Part shown: positions 22,483-33,187 of the stretch, in pieces
How positions within the stretch are numbered: the first letter of the stretch is position 1
How the letters are laid out: the number at the start of each line of letters is the position of its first letter
Assembly (NCBI GenBank): GCA_006176705.1
Contig: QRFJ01004886.1
Location: forward strand, 18,069-82,068
Reading direction: 5' to 3'
Source of the DNA: Cocos nucifera
Taxonomy: Eukaryota; Streptophyta; Magnoliopsida; Arecales; Arecaceae
Length of the DNA: 64,000 nt
The notes under the pieces: model-generated
The model's input: the letters and a program-made list of their open reading frames with translations, nothing else
Databases searched by the model: none
What the model was told of the DNA's origin: nothing
Made by a program: the position numbers and the translations under genes

Positions 22483-22495
22483 TGGTATTAGAGCC
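22483..22495 (+). other. Primer binding site of copia H
   Basis: TGGTATTAGAGCC, one change (C to T) from the initiator tRNA-Met site TGGTATCAGAGCC. It lies two bases after the LTR end, as in element D. Confidence 0.85.
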
Positions 22496-24540
22496 AAGTT
22501 AATTATTTTATGATTATTGATGCATGTGTAGATTATTTTTGAATTTGATCTATTTAATAATCTGATATTTAAATCCAAAACTAAAATCTCAGATCATACG
22601 AACTGCTATAAGATTGTCCTGCCGTTTACCCAGGTTATCCTAGTTCGTATAGATCTAATGTTATTATTCATAAATTTATTAGATATGATCTGATGTTATT
22701 TATGATTTATTTAATTTAAAAGAGTTTTAAATCTAAAAATAAAATATTTTAGATTGCACAGACTGCCATAAGGTTGTGCTGCTGTAAGGTTTACCTTTAC
22801 AATGGAAAGATTATCGTAGTACATGCTGATCTAAAATATTAATCATAAAATTTTAGATTAGATCTAAGAGATTTTATGATTTGATTAAAAATATTTTGAT
22901 CTAATTTTAATCTTCATAAATGTATTAGATTTGATCTAAGAAGATTTATGATTGATTATTATTAAAATTATTTTAATTACATGAACCTATTTAGATTAGA
23001 TCTAAAGTAGATTCATGTTGAAAGTTACTTGCATATTGATTATGAATTTAACATGCAACTTGGTTGGTAGAATCATGTTGTAAAAATGTTTTACAAACAT
23101 GAAAACTATTTTTGAAATGCCGAACCCCGTCCCTCAACCAAAAACTTAATTAAAAATTAAGAAGTTTGATTAGGATCTAGGATTATGAATTGAAGATCCT
23201 AAGTCACAAATCAAAACACATTGGGTTAATTGGTTAGTAGAGATTAGGTCCATTAACTGGATTAGACCTAGGGTTAGATTAAAGAATGGACTTAATTAGA
23301 GAATTGATTAAATCTAATCAATTGTTGTCTTAGATTTGGTCAAGGATTCTCTAGATCAATTGCAATAGTTGTGGTTGGTCAAGTCCATGTCTTTAATAAG
23401 ATCCAAGATGGACTTGATTCTTAGCTACGCGGTCTGGCACGAAACTATTAGGTTGATCTAATTAAAACTAATTAAATCAATTGGTGTCTAAGGTAAACCA
23501 GACTAGTGGTTTTTAATTAACAGCTCGCTTACCTGGCCATTTCTGATGGTGTCTAAGGCAAGCCTGGCAAACCATTCGACTGATCGAACTTATCTAGCCT
23601 CTTGGAGAGATTATGTTTTGATCAGATCACTTAACTATTCGAGCTGACCCATGTTAGCTAGGTAAATCAGTTTGACTGATTTAGGTACTCCTAGACCAGT
23701 CTGTTAATGGTCTTCCTTAAGCTGACTTGGTGAAGTTAGTGGGAGGATCATGACAACCTGGTTAATCTGACCTACTCACTTCTATAATTAAATCCTCTAA
23801 AATTATTAGGTCCCTAAAATAAAATAGTTAAATGATAATTAGATCATAGCCTCCCATTAAAATGGATGATAATGGGTCCATCAGTGGGATAATCATTGGA
23901 GGCCCATAGGCCTGGTGCTTATCCACTAATGGAATTATCATTCATAATATGATTTTTTGGTTGTGTCTTTCTAAATGATGGTTAGGTTGACCAACCATAG
24001 TTAGACTTAATCATTCATTAGTTAGATGGACCAAGTATAATTATGTTAATGGTTGGACCTACCTGGGACTTTCAGTGGGGGCCTTAGCCTACTGAAAAGA
24101 TACCTGGGGCAAAATTAAATTACTAAAAATTATTTGAAGAAATAATTGGTTATGAATCTAACCTTAGATGTACATGGATTAACCAACTATAGTTAGACTT
24201 GTGTACAGTCTATGTGGATTCTAGTACCCACTAAGAAATTAGGATAATTTCTCGAATTGGAAGTAGAGACTACCAATTCGAACAAAATAGTGGGAGAAAC
24301 CTTTTGATTAAAGTCCAAATCTTTAGAATTAATGAATCAATTACTAATTAGGCTTTCGGTTCTCCTTTGTGTAGTTAAACCCAAACCATAATTGCTCCAT
24401 TCACTATTAGACAGTGATTAAACTTATGGGACCCAACTTCAATAATAAGTATTGAAAGTTGAAAGTTGATCAGCAGCACGAAGTGGTTCATACTAGGGTC
24501 TCTATGCCCAATTTAAACATAAGGTCCAAGAATAACCTAG
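22496..24540 (+). other. Leader of copia H and deleted gag region
   Basis: No ORF of note. Two related hairpin units sit near the start: ATACGAACT 22596-22604 pairs with AGTTCGTAT 22642-22650, and a diverged unit (CAGACTGCCATAAGGTTG) follows near 22760-22830. From 23100 to 23750 it is similar to the leader of D. Gag sequence should follow, but 23760-24540 shows no gag helix region, so most of gag is deleted or beyond recognition. Confidence 0.55.
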
Positions 24541-24930
24541 ATCAGACAGAGTGCTTCCATTGTAAGAAGCAAGGGGATTAGAGGAGGAACTATCCTCATT
24601 ATCATGATTCCCCTAACCCCAACAGACTAAATAAGAGAGATGAGCAAATTGTTGCTGATCAAAGATGTTATATGATAACACCTTGTAATTTTTCTATTTG
24701 TGATATTTCTACTTGGGTATTGGATATCGAAAGTCCAGTCCATATTTGCAATGTGCTGCAAGGGCTTCAAGTTAGTAGAAAATTTGAAAATAATGAGCGA
24801 TTCCTAAATATTGGAGATGGAAGATCTGTTCCAATTCTAGCTATAGGAATAGTTCAACTCATTTTCAATACTAATATCATTTCTCTAAATGAATATCATT
24901 ATTATCCTTCTTTTTTGATGAATATATAAT
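24541..24930 (+). pseudogene. copia zinc knuckle and protease (element H)
   Basis: A zinc-knuckle remnant near 24551-24600 reads ECFHCKKQGD, stop, RRNYPHY: the first two Cys remain, but the His has become Asp and the last Cys Tyr. The protease follows in the frame 24672-24929: WVLDIESPVHICN near residues 16-28, where active copia elements have Asp-Ser/Thr-Gly-(Ala/Ser). The catalytic Asp is kept but the Thr-Gly is Ile-Glu, so the enzyme is dead. The frame ends at a stop near 24927, before the integrase. Confidence 0.8.
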
Positions 24931-25038
24931 CTCTATTGGCCTTTTGGCCAAAGATATCAATAAAAGAAGATTATTGTGAATAATGTTATAATAATGCAAG
25001 GACAATGAAGAAATGGTATTTACATTTTATCACAGCTT

Positions 25039-26201
25039 ATGAGTGTAATGTACACTTCTAGAAAACACCCTAGGTTAGATAATGTCTCTGATATCTACCT
25101 ATGGTACTATACGCTAGGTTACATAAATAAGAACAGGATAAACAGGTTGACTCAAGAGGAAATCCTCGAAGTCAGTGATTATGAATCACTTCTAACCCAT
25201 GAGTCTTGTCTTCTTGGTAAAATAACCAAATTATCTTTTAGTAGAAGAGGTGAGAGAGCCACTGAGCTCTTAGGTCTAGTACATATTGATGTATGTGGAC
25301 CAATGAGCATAGGTGCCAGAGGTGGATATTTCTACTTCATCACTTTTATATATGATCTATCCAGGTATGGATATTTTTATCTGATGAAACATAAATCGGA
25401 TTCATTTGAAATATTCAAAAGATTCCGAAGTGAAGTAGAAAAACAAACTAAAAAGAGTATGAAATCTTTTTGATCAGATCAAGGAGGTGAATATCTATCA
25501 GTGAGTTCTTGACATATCTAGGAGAGAATGAGATTCTCTCATAGTGGACTCCTCCTGGCACACCACAGCATAATAGTGTATCAAAAAGGAGAAATCGAAC
25601 CTTATTGGACATGGTTTGATCCATGATGGGATTTGCTAGTTTGCCTATTTCATTTTGGGGTTATGCTCTTGAGACTGCATGTTATATATTGAATAATGTA
25701 CTAGGTAAATTTGTCACAAAGACTCCATATGAGATATGGATAGGATGTAGGCCTATACTCTCTCACCTATGGGTTTGGGGTTGTCCGGCCTATGTCAAAC
25801 GTTTGCATACAGATAAGCTTGGACCCCGGTTTGATAAGTGTGTGTTGATAGGGTATCCCAAAGAAAGTAAAGATTACTATTTCTACCATGCTGATGAACA
25901 AAAGATGTTCGTCAGTCTTAAGGCAATCTTTTTGGAAAAGAAGTTCCTTGGTGAAGAAACTATTGTCTCTAAGGTTGAACTTGATGAAATTCATCAGGTA
26001 GAAAATTCGACACCTATAGCTAAACCTAAGTCGGATCTGATTAGATCAGATCCAGAGCCTAGAGTACCTGAATCATTAAGACGATCAGATAGAGTACTAT
26101 ATCATCCGGATAGATACTATGGTCTCTTGGTCCAGGATGGTGATCCCATCGAACTCGATGAGAACGATGAGGACCATATCACTTACATGGATGCTATGTA
26201 G
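25039..26201 (+). pseudogene. copia integrase (element H)
   Basis: DNA integrase. In the frame 25039-25473 the zinc-binding end is damaged (LWYYTLGYINKNRINRL lacks both His; the Cys pair is now HESCLLGK). Catalytic residues are visible as VHIDVCGP (first Asp, near residue 78), FIYDLSRYGYFY (the second conserved stretch) and SDQGGEYLS just after a stop at 25471 (the Glu region). The 25623-26201 frame holds the C-terminal part: PYEIWIGCRP, then VWGCPAYVK, LIGYPKES and a copia connector ending in RRSDRVLYHPDRYYG. A stop at 25471 and a frameshift near 25500-25620 disable it. Confidence 0.85.
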
Positions 26202-26910
26202 AGATTCAACTCTGAGAAATGGCTAGAAGCCATGAGATCCGAAATGGATTCCATGAAGGTTGATGATATATAGACATTAGTTCACCCATCTAAAGGGGTT
26301 AAATCCACTAGATATAAATGGGTATTCAAAAGAAAAAAGGCACAGACGGAAAGGTGGAGACCTATAAAGCCCATCTGGTTGCCAGGGAGTATCATCAACG
26401 TTATGGTATTGACAATGATGAGACATTCTCTCCAATGGCAATGCTCAAATTCATTTGGATAATGTTTACAATAGCTGTCCATTTGGACTATGAAGTCTTG
26501 GTAGATGGATGTGAAGACAACTTTCTTAAATGGAGAGCTGATATGACACAACCTTAGGGATTCCCATCCACAGATGATTCCAAGATGTGCAGGCTTTAGA
26601 AATCCATTTATGGATTGAAGCAAGCATCTCGGAGTTGGAACATACATTTTGATAAAGTGATCAAAACGTATGACTTCGTTAAGAATGGAGAAGAGCCCTG
26701 CATTTATAAATGGGAAGCAGTTGTATTTCTTATCTTATATGTGGATGACATTCTGTTAATCGAGAATGACATCTCCGTACTACAAGGAATAAAAGTCTGG
26801 TTGTCATCACAGTTCTCTATGAGGGACTTGGGAGAAGCATCCTATATCCTAGAGATGTATAGGGATAGATCTAAAAGGATGCTTGGGTTATCGTAGTCCA
26901 CGTACATAGA
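26202..26910 (+). pseudogene. pol: copia reverse transcriptase (element H)
   Basis: RT in pieces. 26205-26315 encodes FNSEKWLEAMRSEMDSMK (the conserved opening block) and 26318-26557 encodes YKAHLVAREYHQRYGIDNDET followed by the FSPMAMLKFIWIMFTIAVHLDYE block. 26615-26896 carries KQASRSWNIHFDKVIKTY and the catalytic LYVDDILLIEND near residues 38-49, then WLSSQFSMRDLGEASYILEM. Stops at 26201, 26272, 26556, 26598 and 26894 break the frame. The catalytic YVDD itself is intact. Lineage by eye: Angela/Tork-like. Confidence 0.85.
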
Positions 26911-27718
26911 TACTATGCTAAAAATGTTTAGCATGGTGAATTTCAAGAAAGGCTATCTACCGATAGGCCATGGAATTTCTCTCTCTAAGAAGGATTATCC
27001 GACAACTCCTGAAGAAAGAAAGCATACGAGTAGAGTCCTGTATGCTTCGGCAGTGGGATCTATCATGTATGCCATGACATATACAAGACCAGATGTGGCA
27101 AACTCACTAGGAGTAGTGAGTAGATACCAGTCTGACCCTGGAGAAAACCACTGAAAGGTGGTTAAAATCATCCTTAAGTATTTGAGAAATACTAAGGACC
27201 AATGGTTGGTTTATTGTGAATCAGATCTGAAACTTGTGGGATTTACAGACTCCAGCTTTCAATCTACCCATGATAACAATAGAAGCATGTCGGGATATGT
27301 CTTTACTTTAAATGGTGGAGTAATCTACTAAAAAAATTTCAAGCAGCATATGGTGGCTGACTCAATTTTCGAAGCAGAGTACATGGCAGCATCAGATGCT
27401 GCAAAGAAAGCTGTGTGGCTGAGGAAGTTCATCACCAAGCTCGAAGTGGCACCCTCCATTGATGGTCCAATCCTCCTCTACTACGACAGCACTATCGCTA
27501 TAGCTCAGGCAAATGAACCAAAGGCACACCAATAGACAAAGCACATTCTGCGCCACTTCCATTTGGTCCATAAGATCGTAGATCGTGGTGATGTCGACCT
27601 TCAAAAGATCGATGGAAAGGAGAACCTAGCTGACCCCTTCACTAAAGCCCTCGCAATTGAGTTCAACAACCATAAGTCGAAGATGGGTATTATTAGATAT
27701 TATGCCGAGTGGCTTTAG
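26911..27718 (+). pseudogene. copia RNase H (element H)
   Basis: It degrades the RNA strand during copying. Visible blocks: YASAVGSIMYAMTYTRPDVA near 27040-27100, KVVKIILKYLRNTKD near 27157-27200, FTDSSFQS (first catalytic Asp) near 27243, FEAEYMAASDAAKKAVWLRK (Glu) near 27368-27430, YYDSTIAIAQANEP (Asp) near 27480 and KENLADPFTKAL near 27620. Stops at 27152, 27330, 27533 and a natural-looking stop near 27716, just before the polypurine tract. All domain landmarks are present, so this part of the element is fairly young or well preserved apart from point stops. Confidence 0.85.
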
Positions 27719-27731
27719 GACAAGTGGGAGT
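27719..27731 (+). other. Polypurine tract of copia H
   Basis: GACAAGTGGGAGT directly before the TGTTGAAAATTG start of the 3' LTR. It is the primer for plus-strand DNA; the same GACAAGTGGGAGAT occurs (minus strand) beside the LTR at 63427. Confidence 0.85.
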
Positions 27732-28663
27732 TGTTGAAAATTGTCCCAAAGCCAATCGTCAGCCTATTGATGGTTGAGCTATTTTGCAATTGTAATTGAT
27801 TTATTAATTAATAAAAATATTTTGGCATATTTTTCATCATAAGTTTATATCTTCTAATGAACTCCATTGTTGTGATGAAATCCTTAGGACTATTTAGCTT
27901 TGATAAAGAAAGGATTTATCGATTAGTCCTTAAATTTGTTCACGACCAAATGATAGACTGTTAATAAGGATGGCAGCAGCTATCAAGCATAGGTCACTGT
28001 ATTTCATATAGGTTGGTTGTTCTCTTAACCAAGAAGAGTGGAGACACTGGTATGGCATATGGGTGGGATGTATGGGTACATCGTAATTGAACATGACCAA
28101 CTCCAGAGCATTCTACTATCGAGAATGTCTCTGATGGGATATAGGTATAAGTGTCCCTTAGACCTAGGATCACCTTAATGACTTGCAAGCAACTCACTGT
28201 GCTTTGGTATCGAACTAACTGAATTTCTAATTCAGCAACGGAAGGCTTCTGGGCATAGTCAAGTACTTGTGAAGTCGGAGTGTGATCAAGATAGGATTGA
28301 CCACTTCAAAAGTTGAAGAACAATGCATCAATGTATTTCAATCTAGCAAAGCCTTGGCCGGGATAATCCATCAGATAGATTTGATATTTTGAAATACAAT
28401 GTGGACAAACTGATCAGAGTTGATAGTTTAACACTGAGGTGTCCTACGAGCATTTTGGTCAAGGGCATCAATTATATGTAAACTATATCCACATGAGTTC
28501 TAAGGATGTTGATTCTACACATTCGATCTATCTGGCCATCGAGTACCGTTGCTAGATGATCATTTTGATTGGTATAAAAATCTATTTCTATGCTACTAGC
28601 TTAGGTTCGAACCTATGAGGTCACATACATTAGAGTTTACGATCTGATCGGATGGTTGATCAA
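27732..28663 (+). repeat. 3' LTR of copia H, truncated
   Basis: 932 bp matching 20006-20872 of the 5' LTR, with many small differences. It breaks off after GGTTGATCAA at 28663, where an L1 LTR scrap on the other strand begins. Hence no right-hand target duplication can be seen. Confidence 0.85.
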
Positions 28664-29084
28664 TAGGTGGCAACCTATCAGAACTGAAAGCAAACCTCTT
28701 AGTATAGAAAGCAAACCTCTATGTGATTGGGTTCTTCTATCTTAAGCCTCGATAGGATTAGGGTTAAGGTGAACCGTCAAACCCAATGTTCGTCATATGA
28801 ATTAATCATTCGATTCGAGTCCAATGTGAAATCCTAATAGAAACTCTTTCTATCATCTTCACTTTGCCATGGCCATGGGCTTATGAATTCAATCTCATGA
28901 TTATCATAGGGCTACTCCTCATCTACCAAGATAGATAAATCCTCTATTGGTGCAATCCAATTCCTACAATAAACATGCTATAGCCAACATAAATCTCATG
29001 GTTTCGATTGGCTAGGAGACCGAGTTATGGTGTAGTCAAACTATAACACCCTCAAGGTGAACTATCGATGCACCTCAGGTCAAA
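28664..29084 (-). mobile_element. Copia L1 LTR scrap, minus strand
   Basis: About 420 bp equivalent to 62550-62990 of the L1 LTR: GGTGGCAACC, then the text around CCATGGCCATGGGC and CCCTCAAGGTGAAC in the same order. It lacks both LTR ends and lies between truncated copia H and truncated gypsy G2. A short internal duplication (AAAGCAAACCTCT twice) occurs at 28689-28721. Confidence 0.8.
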
Positions 29085-29890
29085 AATAGCCTGAATAGCC
29101 TGAATTTTCTCTGGATTCACCTCAATCCCATGCCTCAACACCATAAATCTCAAAAATATTTTTGAGGTCATACCGAAGGCGCACTTGGTCGGGTTCAGCT
29201 TCATCTTGTACTTCTTAAGTGCACTGAAGGTCTCTTGGAGGTCGGAGATGTGATTTATTGAAGCTTGGCTCTTGACGGGCATGTCATCCACATACTCCTC
29301 AATGTCTCAATCGATTTGCTTCTTAAAGATTTTGTTGACCAGGTGCTGGTACATTACCCCTGCATTTTTGAGTCCGAAAGGCATAACCGTATAATAATAA
29401 AGACCATGGTCAGTAACAAAAGCTATTTTCTCCTCATCCTCTAGTGCCATTCGGATTTGGTTGTAGCCAAAAAAGGCATCCATGAAGGTGAGGAGCTTGT
29501 GGCCCGAGGTTGCATCCACCAATTGATCAATCCAGGGCAGTGGGTAGCTATCTTTTGAACAGGCTTTGTTTAGCTTTTTGAAGTCTATAAACATCCTCCA
29601 CTTGTCGTTTGCCTTTTTAACGAGCACGACGTTTGAGACATAGCTCGAGTAGTTAACTTTTCGAATGAATCTAGCCTTAAAGAGCTTGTCAACTTCTTCT
29701 GCAATTGCTTTCTGCCTCTCAAGAGCATGGCTGTGCATCTTCTCTTTTACTAGCCGACACTTGGGATCAGTAGCCAGCCATTGTTCCATGACCTCGGCAT
29801 CAATCTCTAGCATATCCATTGGGATCCAGGCAAAGACATCCGCATTCTTCCGAAGGAAGGTGATGAGTTGCTCTCGAACCTCATCCTCCA
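29085..29890 (-). pseudogene. pol: gypsy reverse transcriptase (G2)
   Basis: The best preserved gypsy RT of the window. The frame 29307-29891 (194 aa) holds the pre-RT spacer LRKNADVFAWIPMDMLEID, then SNVVLVKKANDKWRMFIDFKK, the LNKACSKDSYPLPWID block, LTFMDAFFGYNQIRMA and MPFGLKNAGVMYQ. The second frame 29052-29291 continues with the catalytic VDDMPVKSQ (YVDD on the DNA just upstream, 29300-29289) and KYKMKLNPTKCAFGMTS. A single frame change near 29300 separates the two. At the left edge IQAIQAI reflects a 10-bp repeat at the junction with the copia scrap. No RNase H. Confidence 0.88.
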
Positions 29891-29894
29891 AGTT

Positions 29895-30410
29895 GGAGTT
29901 GATCTACACAGTGTGCCAAACATTCCCATCATTCAAGGGCACAGCTATAAGGTCTTCCATAGGCTTGCCCCACTCCTCCATAAGGTCATCGCAGACATCC
30001 AATCCATTCAATAGGGCAAAGGCTAGGCTAGGTATTTTTCTGTAGGACAATGGAGTAACAGTGCCTTTCCAAGGCCTGGTCTCCTCTGATGTCTCCAATT
30101 TCACAACTTGGAGTGTATTCAAACCAGATCGGCCAGGAATAGCATTGTAGGCAGATGGAGCTTTTACGATCATAAAGTCGATCTCTACTCTTACCAGCTT
30201 CGAACATTGCCCTGCAGCAACAGTCAGAGTTATTATGCATCAACTAGCACAGCATCGCCAGTGAAGCCTACTAATGGAGAGTTCATAGGTCCCAAGTGAT
30301 TATTTGGTAAAGACGTTTTTGAGAAAGCATTGTAAAACAAAATATCAGCAGAGCTTTCATTATCTACCAAAATGCGGCACACATCATAGTTAGCAATGTT
30401 TAAAGAGATT
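29895..30410 (-). pseudogene. gypsy protease and spacer (G2)
   Basis: Retropepsin region in several short frames. Near 30395-30330 the minus strand encodes NYDVCRILVDNESSADILFYNAF in broken form; the active site again reads Asp-Asn-Glu instead of Asp-Asn-Gly. The frame 29904-30173 carries IVKAPSAYNAIPGRSGLNTLQ and the acidic spacer LMEEWGKPMEDLIAVPLNDGN. Frameshifts near 30100 and 30240 break it. Confidence 0.75.
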
Positions 30411-30414
30411 ACAA

Positions 30415-31319
30415 CTATGTCATTATGTAAAAACTGAACTCCTTAGGAATCCTCATTGGTGAAAGTGATGGCTCCTCAGTTCTCCACCGCTTCTTGGGCT
30501 CTATTGATCCGCTAGCCACCCCTCGTCGAAGTCTCCTAGAGATGGTGTTGATGACGTCGAGAGGCGGCCGATCTTCTTGTTGCTCCTCCCCCCTCGGTGG
30601 TTCAAGTTGAAACAGTACCCTGGCCGATCCTCTCTTCCCTCGGGTCAATGCCGTAGGAATCGACCAAGCCAGCCTTGCCTGATGACCTCCTTGATCTCAT
30701 CCTAGAGCTGGATATACTCTTCAGTATCATGACCATGATCACGATGGTAGAGGCAGAACTTGTTTGAATTGCATTTGTCAGGATGGGAGTGCATCCTTTT
30801 CGGCTTTGGCAACTGCTCCTCGATCTCCATCAGTACTTGGATTTTTGGAGCATTGAGAGGGGCATAGTTGTGGAACCTTCGAAGAGGGAAGCCCTGCCAT
30901 GTCCCTTCTGTTAGGGCTTCCCTACTTTCGAGCCCGGGAAGGGGTTCGGGCTCGCTTGCGCTAAGGAGAAGTTTGGAAGCACGGCCAAGCTTCACTCAAC
31001 TTTTCTTTCTCAATGGGCCTGCCTTGGCTTGCCCATTCGCCGCTCTCCAATGGCTTCATTATCCTTGGCATTGAAGCCCTCTTCTACTCAGACATATTCC
31101 TTCAGCCTTGAGCCAGCATATCGGCAAAATCTCCTGGAGTACTTCTTCTCCAGGAAAAATAGCAGATTGTTCTTCCGAAGGCCGTCTTTTAGTACGGCCA
31201 TAGTGATAGACTGGTCCAGATTTTGGACTTTCAGGGCAGCTGCATTGAAGCGGTTGACATAAGCTCGGATGGATTCTTCCTCTCGCTGCTTGATGTTGAT
31301 GAGGGATTTGGAACCTTGC
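30415..31319 (-). pseudogene. gag: gypsy gag (G2)
   Basis: Gag reading leftwards from 31319, where repeat X replaces its N-terminal part. Near 31300-31100 it shows the retrotransposon-gag core (SLINIKQREEESI, RAYVNRFNAAALKVQNLDQS, then LLFFLEKKYSRR); the 30702-30995 frame continues with PLNAPKIQVLMEIEEQL and the Cys/His-like FCLYHRDHGHDTEEYIQL, in which the final Cys is Tyr. 30415-30648 holds the basic C-terminal tail. Stops at several points. The start of gag is absent. Confidence 0.78.
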
Positions 31320-31918
31320 CTAGGACACCTCTAGAAATAGATAGATCCGATGGAAGGAAAGCCAAGGTACAGGGTGGAAGCCAAGCTTTGGGTTGAAGGT
31401 TGCTTCAAAGCTATTGTGCTGAGAAGAAGAGCCAGTCTTCTACGCCATTTCCATGCCTACGCTGATCTACGATCTCCTTCTAATTTTCTTTTCTCTTTTT
31501 TTTTCTTTAATTTCTTATATTTAAATTCTGAATTTAAGTTTTAATAAAGAAAGCTTTATTGTTCTTTTCAATTTTAGCTCTTTAAATTAATTATTCTTTA
31601 TTGCTCTTTAATTTTATTGCAAGTAGCCACTAAGATCTAAATAGTGGATCTAAGTACCAAATTTATTTTTACATAATTTAAATTCTACTTTTATTTATAA
31701 ATCTATTTTCCAACTTTAATTTTCAAAAACCCTTCTTTTCTTTTCTTTTAAAAAATAAAAAAAGATAAAAAAAATCAAAAATTTTAGAATTAAATCATTA
31801 CCTCTCTATGGATTCGATCTGACTCACTACTCTCTTCATAATTTTTAATTAACTTAAAAATTTAGATTTAAACTGATAAACACGATATCTTAACGACAAC
31901 ATCGTGATCCTTATCAGA
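31320..31918 (+). repeat. Dispersed repeat X, copy 1
   Basis: About 600 bp that reappear at 44757-45320. Shared landmarks in order: GCC..TCTTCTACGCC, a T-rich block, TGCAAGTAG..TAAGATCTAAATAG, CTATGGATTCG.TC.GACTCACT and AACTGATAAACA followed by TTATCAG. No ORF is conserved. The end resembles LTR ends of some plant gypsy elements (a direct impression, not a proof). It sits beside gypsy gag here and inside gypsy pol at the second site. Confidence 0.7.
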
Positions 31919-32086
31919 CAACCTTTGGCAGTATGTGCAATCCTGATATTATTTAGATCTAATCTAAAATAATCTAAAATAGATCAAATATCTATTTAAT
32001 TTTAGATTTAAATTAAAAAATTAAATCATAAATTTTTTTAGATTTAATCTAAATTATTCATGATTCAGATTCAGATCAGCACATAC
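31919..32086 (-). mobile_element. Copia leader scrap (H-like), minus strand
   Basis: ACAACCTTTGGCAGTATGTG at 31919 is close to the reverse complement of the hairpin unit at 22750-22780 in element H, and the AATCATAAA...GATCAGCACATACTA part matches the reverse of 22825-22880. The scrap ends exactly where the duplicated block begins. Confidence 0.65.
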
Positions 32087-33173
32087 TAGTTTGGACTCAC
32101 TCAGAAATCTTATCTTAGTCTGACTAGAGCTTGTCTAAATCAGAAAAGGATTCTCTTAATCCATCAGATGGAAATAAGATAAGAGTTGCTAAATCTTGTC
32201 GCCACCTACCATTTTCTGTCACTGCCGAGACAAAAGATGTCTCAATGCAGGAAAGAAAGAGGTAGGGCAGCACCCCCTTTGGACATCTCCTTGGGGCACG
32301 CACCCCCTTGTATTCGATGCACAAAAGTGCGCATGTGCCCCTAGTTGGTGTGCACACATGGAGAAAAGGAAGGAGTCCCATACAAATGGGACTCCCAAGG
32401 TTGCTTGAATGAGTTCAAATTGTTGGGCGCCTAAGTCTTTATCTCTATCTAGTATTAGCACCACCTTTGGAGGGCTTTGAGAGGTCTCAAATCTGATTGG
32501 ATCAGATGACAACACCCTATCAATCAGATTAAGATCTGATTAATCCAAGCCATATGATTGGTCGGACCTATGTGGCACTGCATGGTGCAGTAGGATCTAT
32601 TTAAACCCTATCTACGCCTTGGGTTTAAAAGCTTTTGCCCATCCACCAAGCTACAAGGTTGCCCCTCCTCTCTTTCATGCCTCCCTCTGATCCTCTCTTT
32701 CTCTTCTCCATGCCCAAGGAGTTGGACACAATTTTAGTAAAGTTCCAAGGAGATTTGGTGCATAGATCAGGAAGAAGACAACTTTCACCTGAGAGACAAA
32801 CGTGCTGCCTTTGAAGACTCTTTTGAAGGTTCTTTAGATCAGATCGAGATCTGATCTCTAGAGTTGTGATTTAAAAGTAGAGGATCTTTAGATCCAGCCT
32901 GAGTGGATACTGGTAGAGGCTAGGTGCTTGCATGGCTAAGATCCAGAACCTCGGGAACATCTAGATCATCGGTAGGATAATCAGATTATTACCCAAATAA
33001 GGTATGAAATTAAATATGTTTTAATTTTAATTTTTATTTTAATATCAAATCTATAGGTTTAGATCTGAGATGTCTCAAATCTAATTAGATTAAGTAGAAA
33101 AATTTTTAAAATATTCCTACAAATGTGATCAGATCTAAACGATCCTATGGTGGGAAAAGTAGTTTTTCCTTCA
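32087..33173 (+). repeat. 5' LTR of copia D, 3' half only (copy 2)
   Basis: Equivalent to 4718-5803 with about three differences. The LTR starts in mid-sequence, because this is the edge of the duplicated block. ORFs 32124-32381 and 32196-32408 mirror those in copy 1 and are not genes. Confidence 0.88.
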
Positions 33174-33175
33174 AC

Positions 33176-33187
33176 TGGTATCAGAGC
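33176..33187 (+). other. Primer binding site of copia D (copy 2)
   Basis: TGGTATCAGAGC, identical to copy 1, two bases after the LTR end. Confidence 0.9.

Larger units (their letters stand above)
20006..28663 (+). mobile_element. Ty1/copia element H (Angela/Tork-like), nearly complete layout
   Basis: The most complete copia copy in the window: 5' LTR 20006-22480, primer site, leader, zinc-knuckle remnant, protease, integrase, RT, RNase H, polypurine tract and the first 932 bp of the 3' LTR. Domain order (protease, integrase, RT, RNase H) proves Ty1/copia. Most of gag is missing, many stops interrupt pol, and the 3' LTR is cut at 28663. Confidence 0.9.
29085..31319 (-). mobile_element. Ty3/gypsy Tat-lineage remnant G2 (RT, protease, gag)
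   Basis: Minus-strand gypsy fragment reading from gag (31319) through protease to RT (29085). No LTR, primer site, RNase H or integrase. It is the cleanest reference in the window for the gag region that element B interrupted in element A. Confidence 0.85.
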
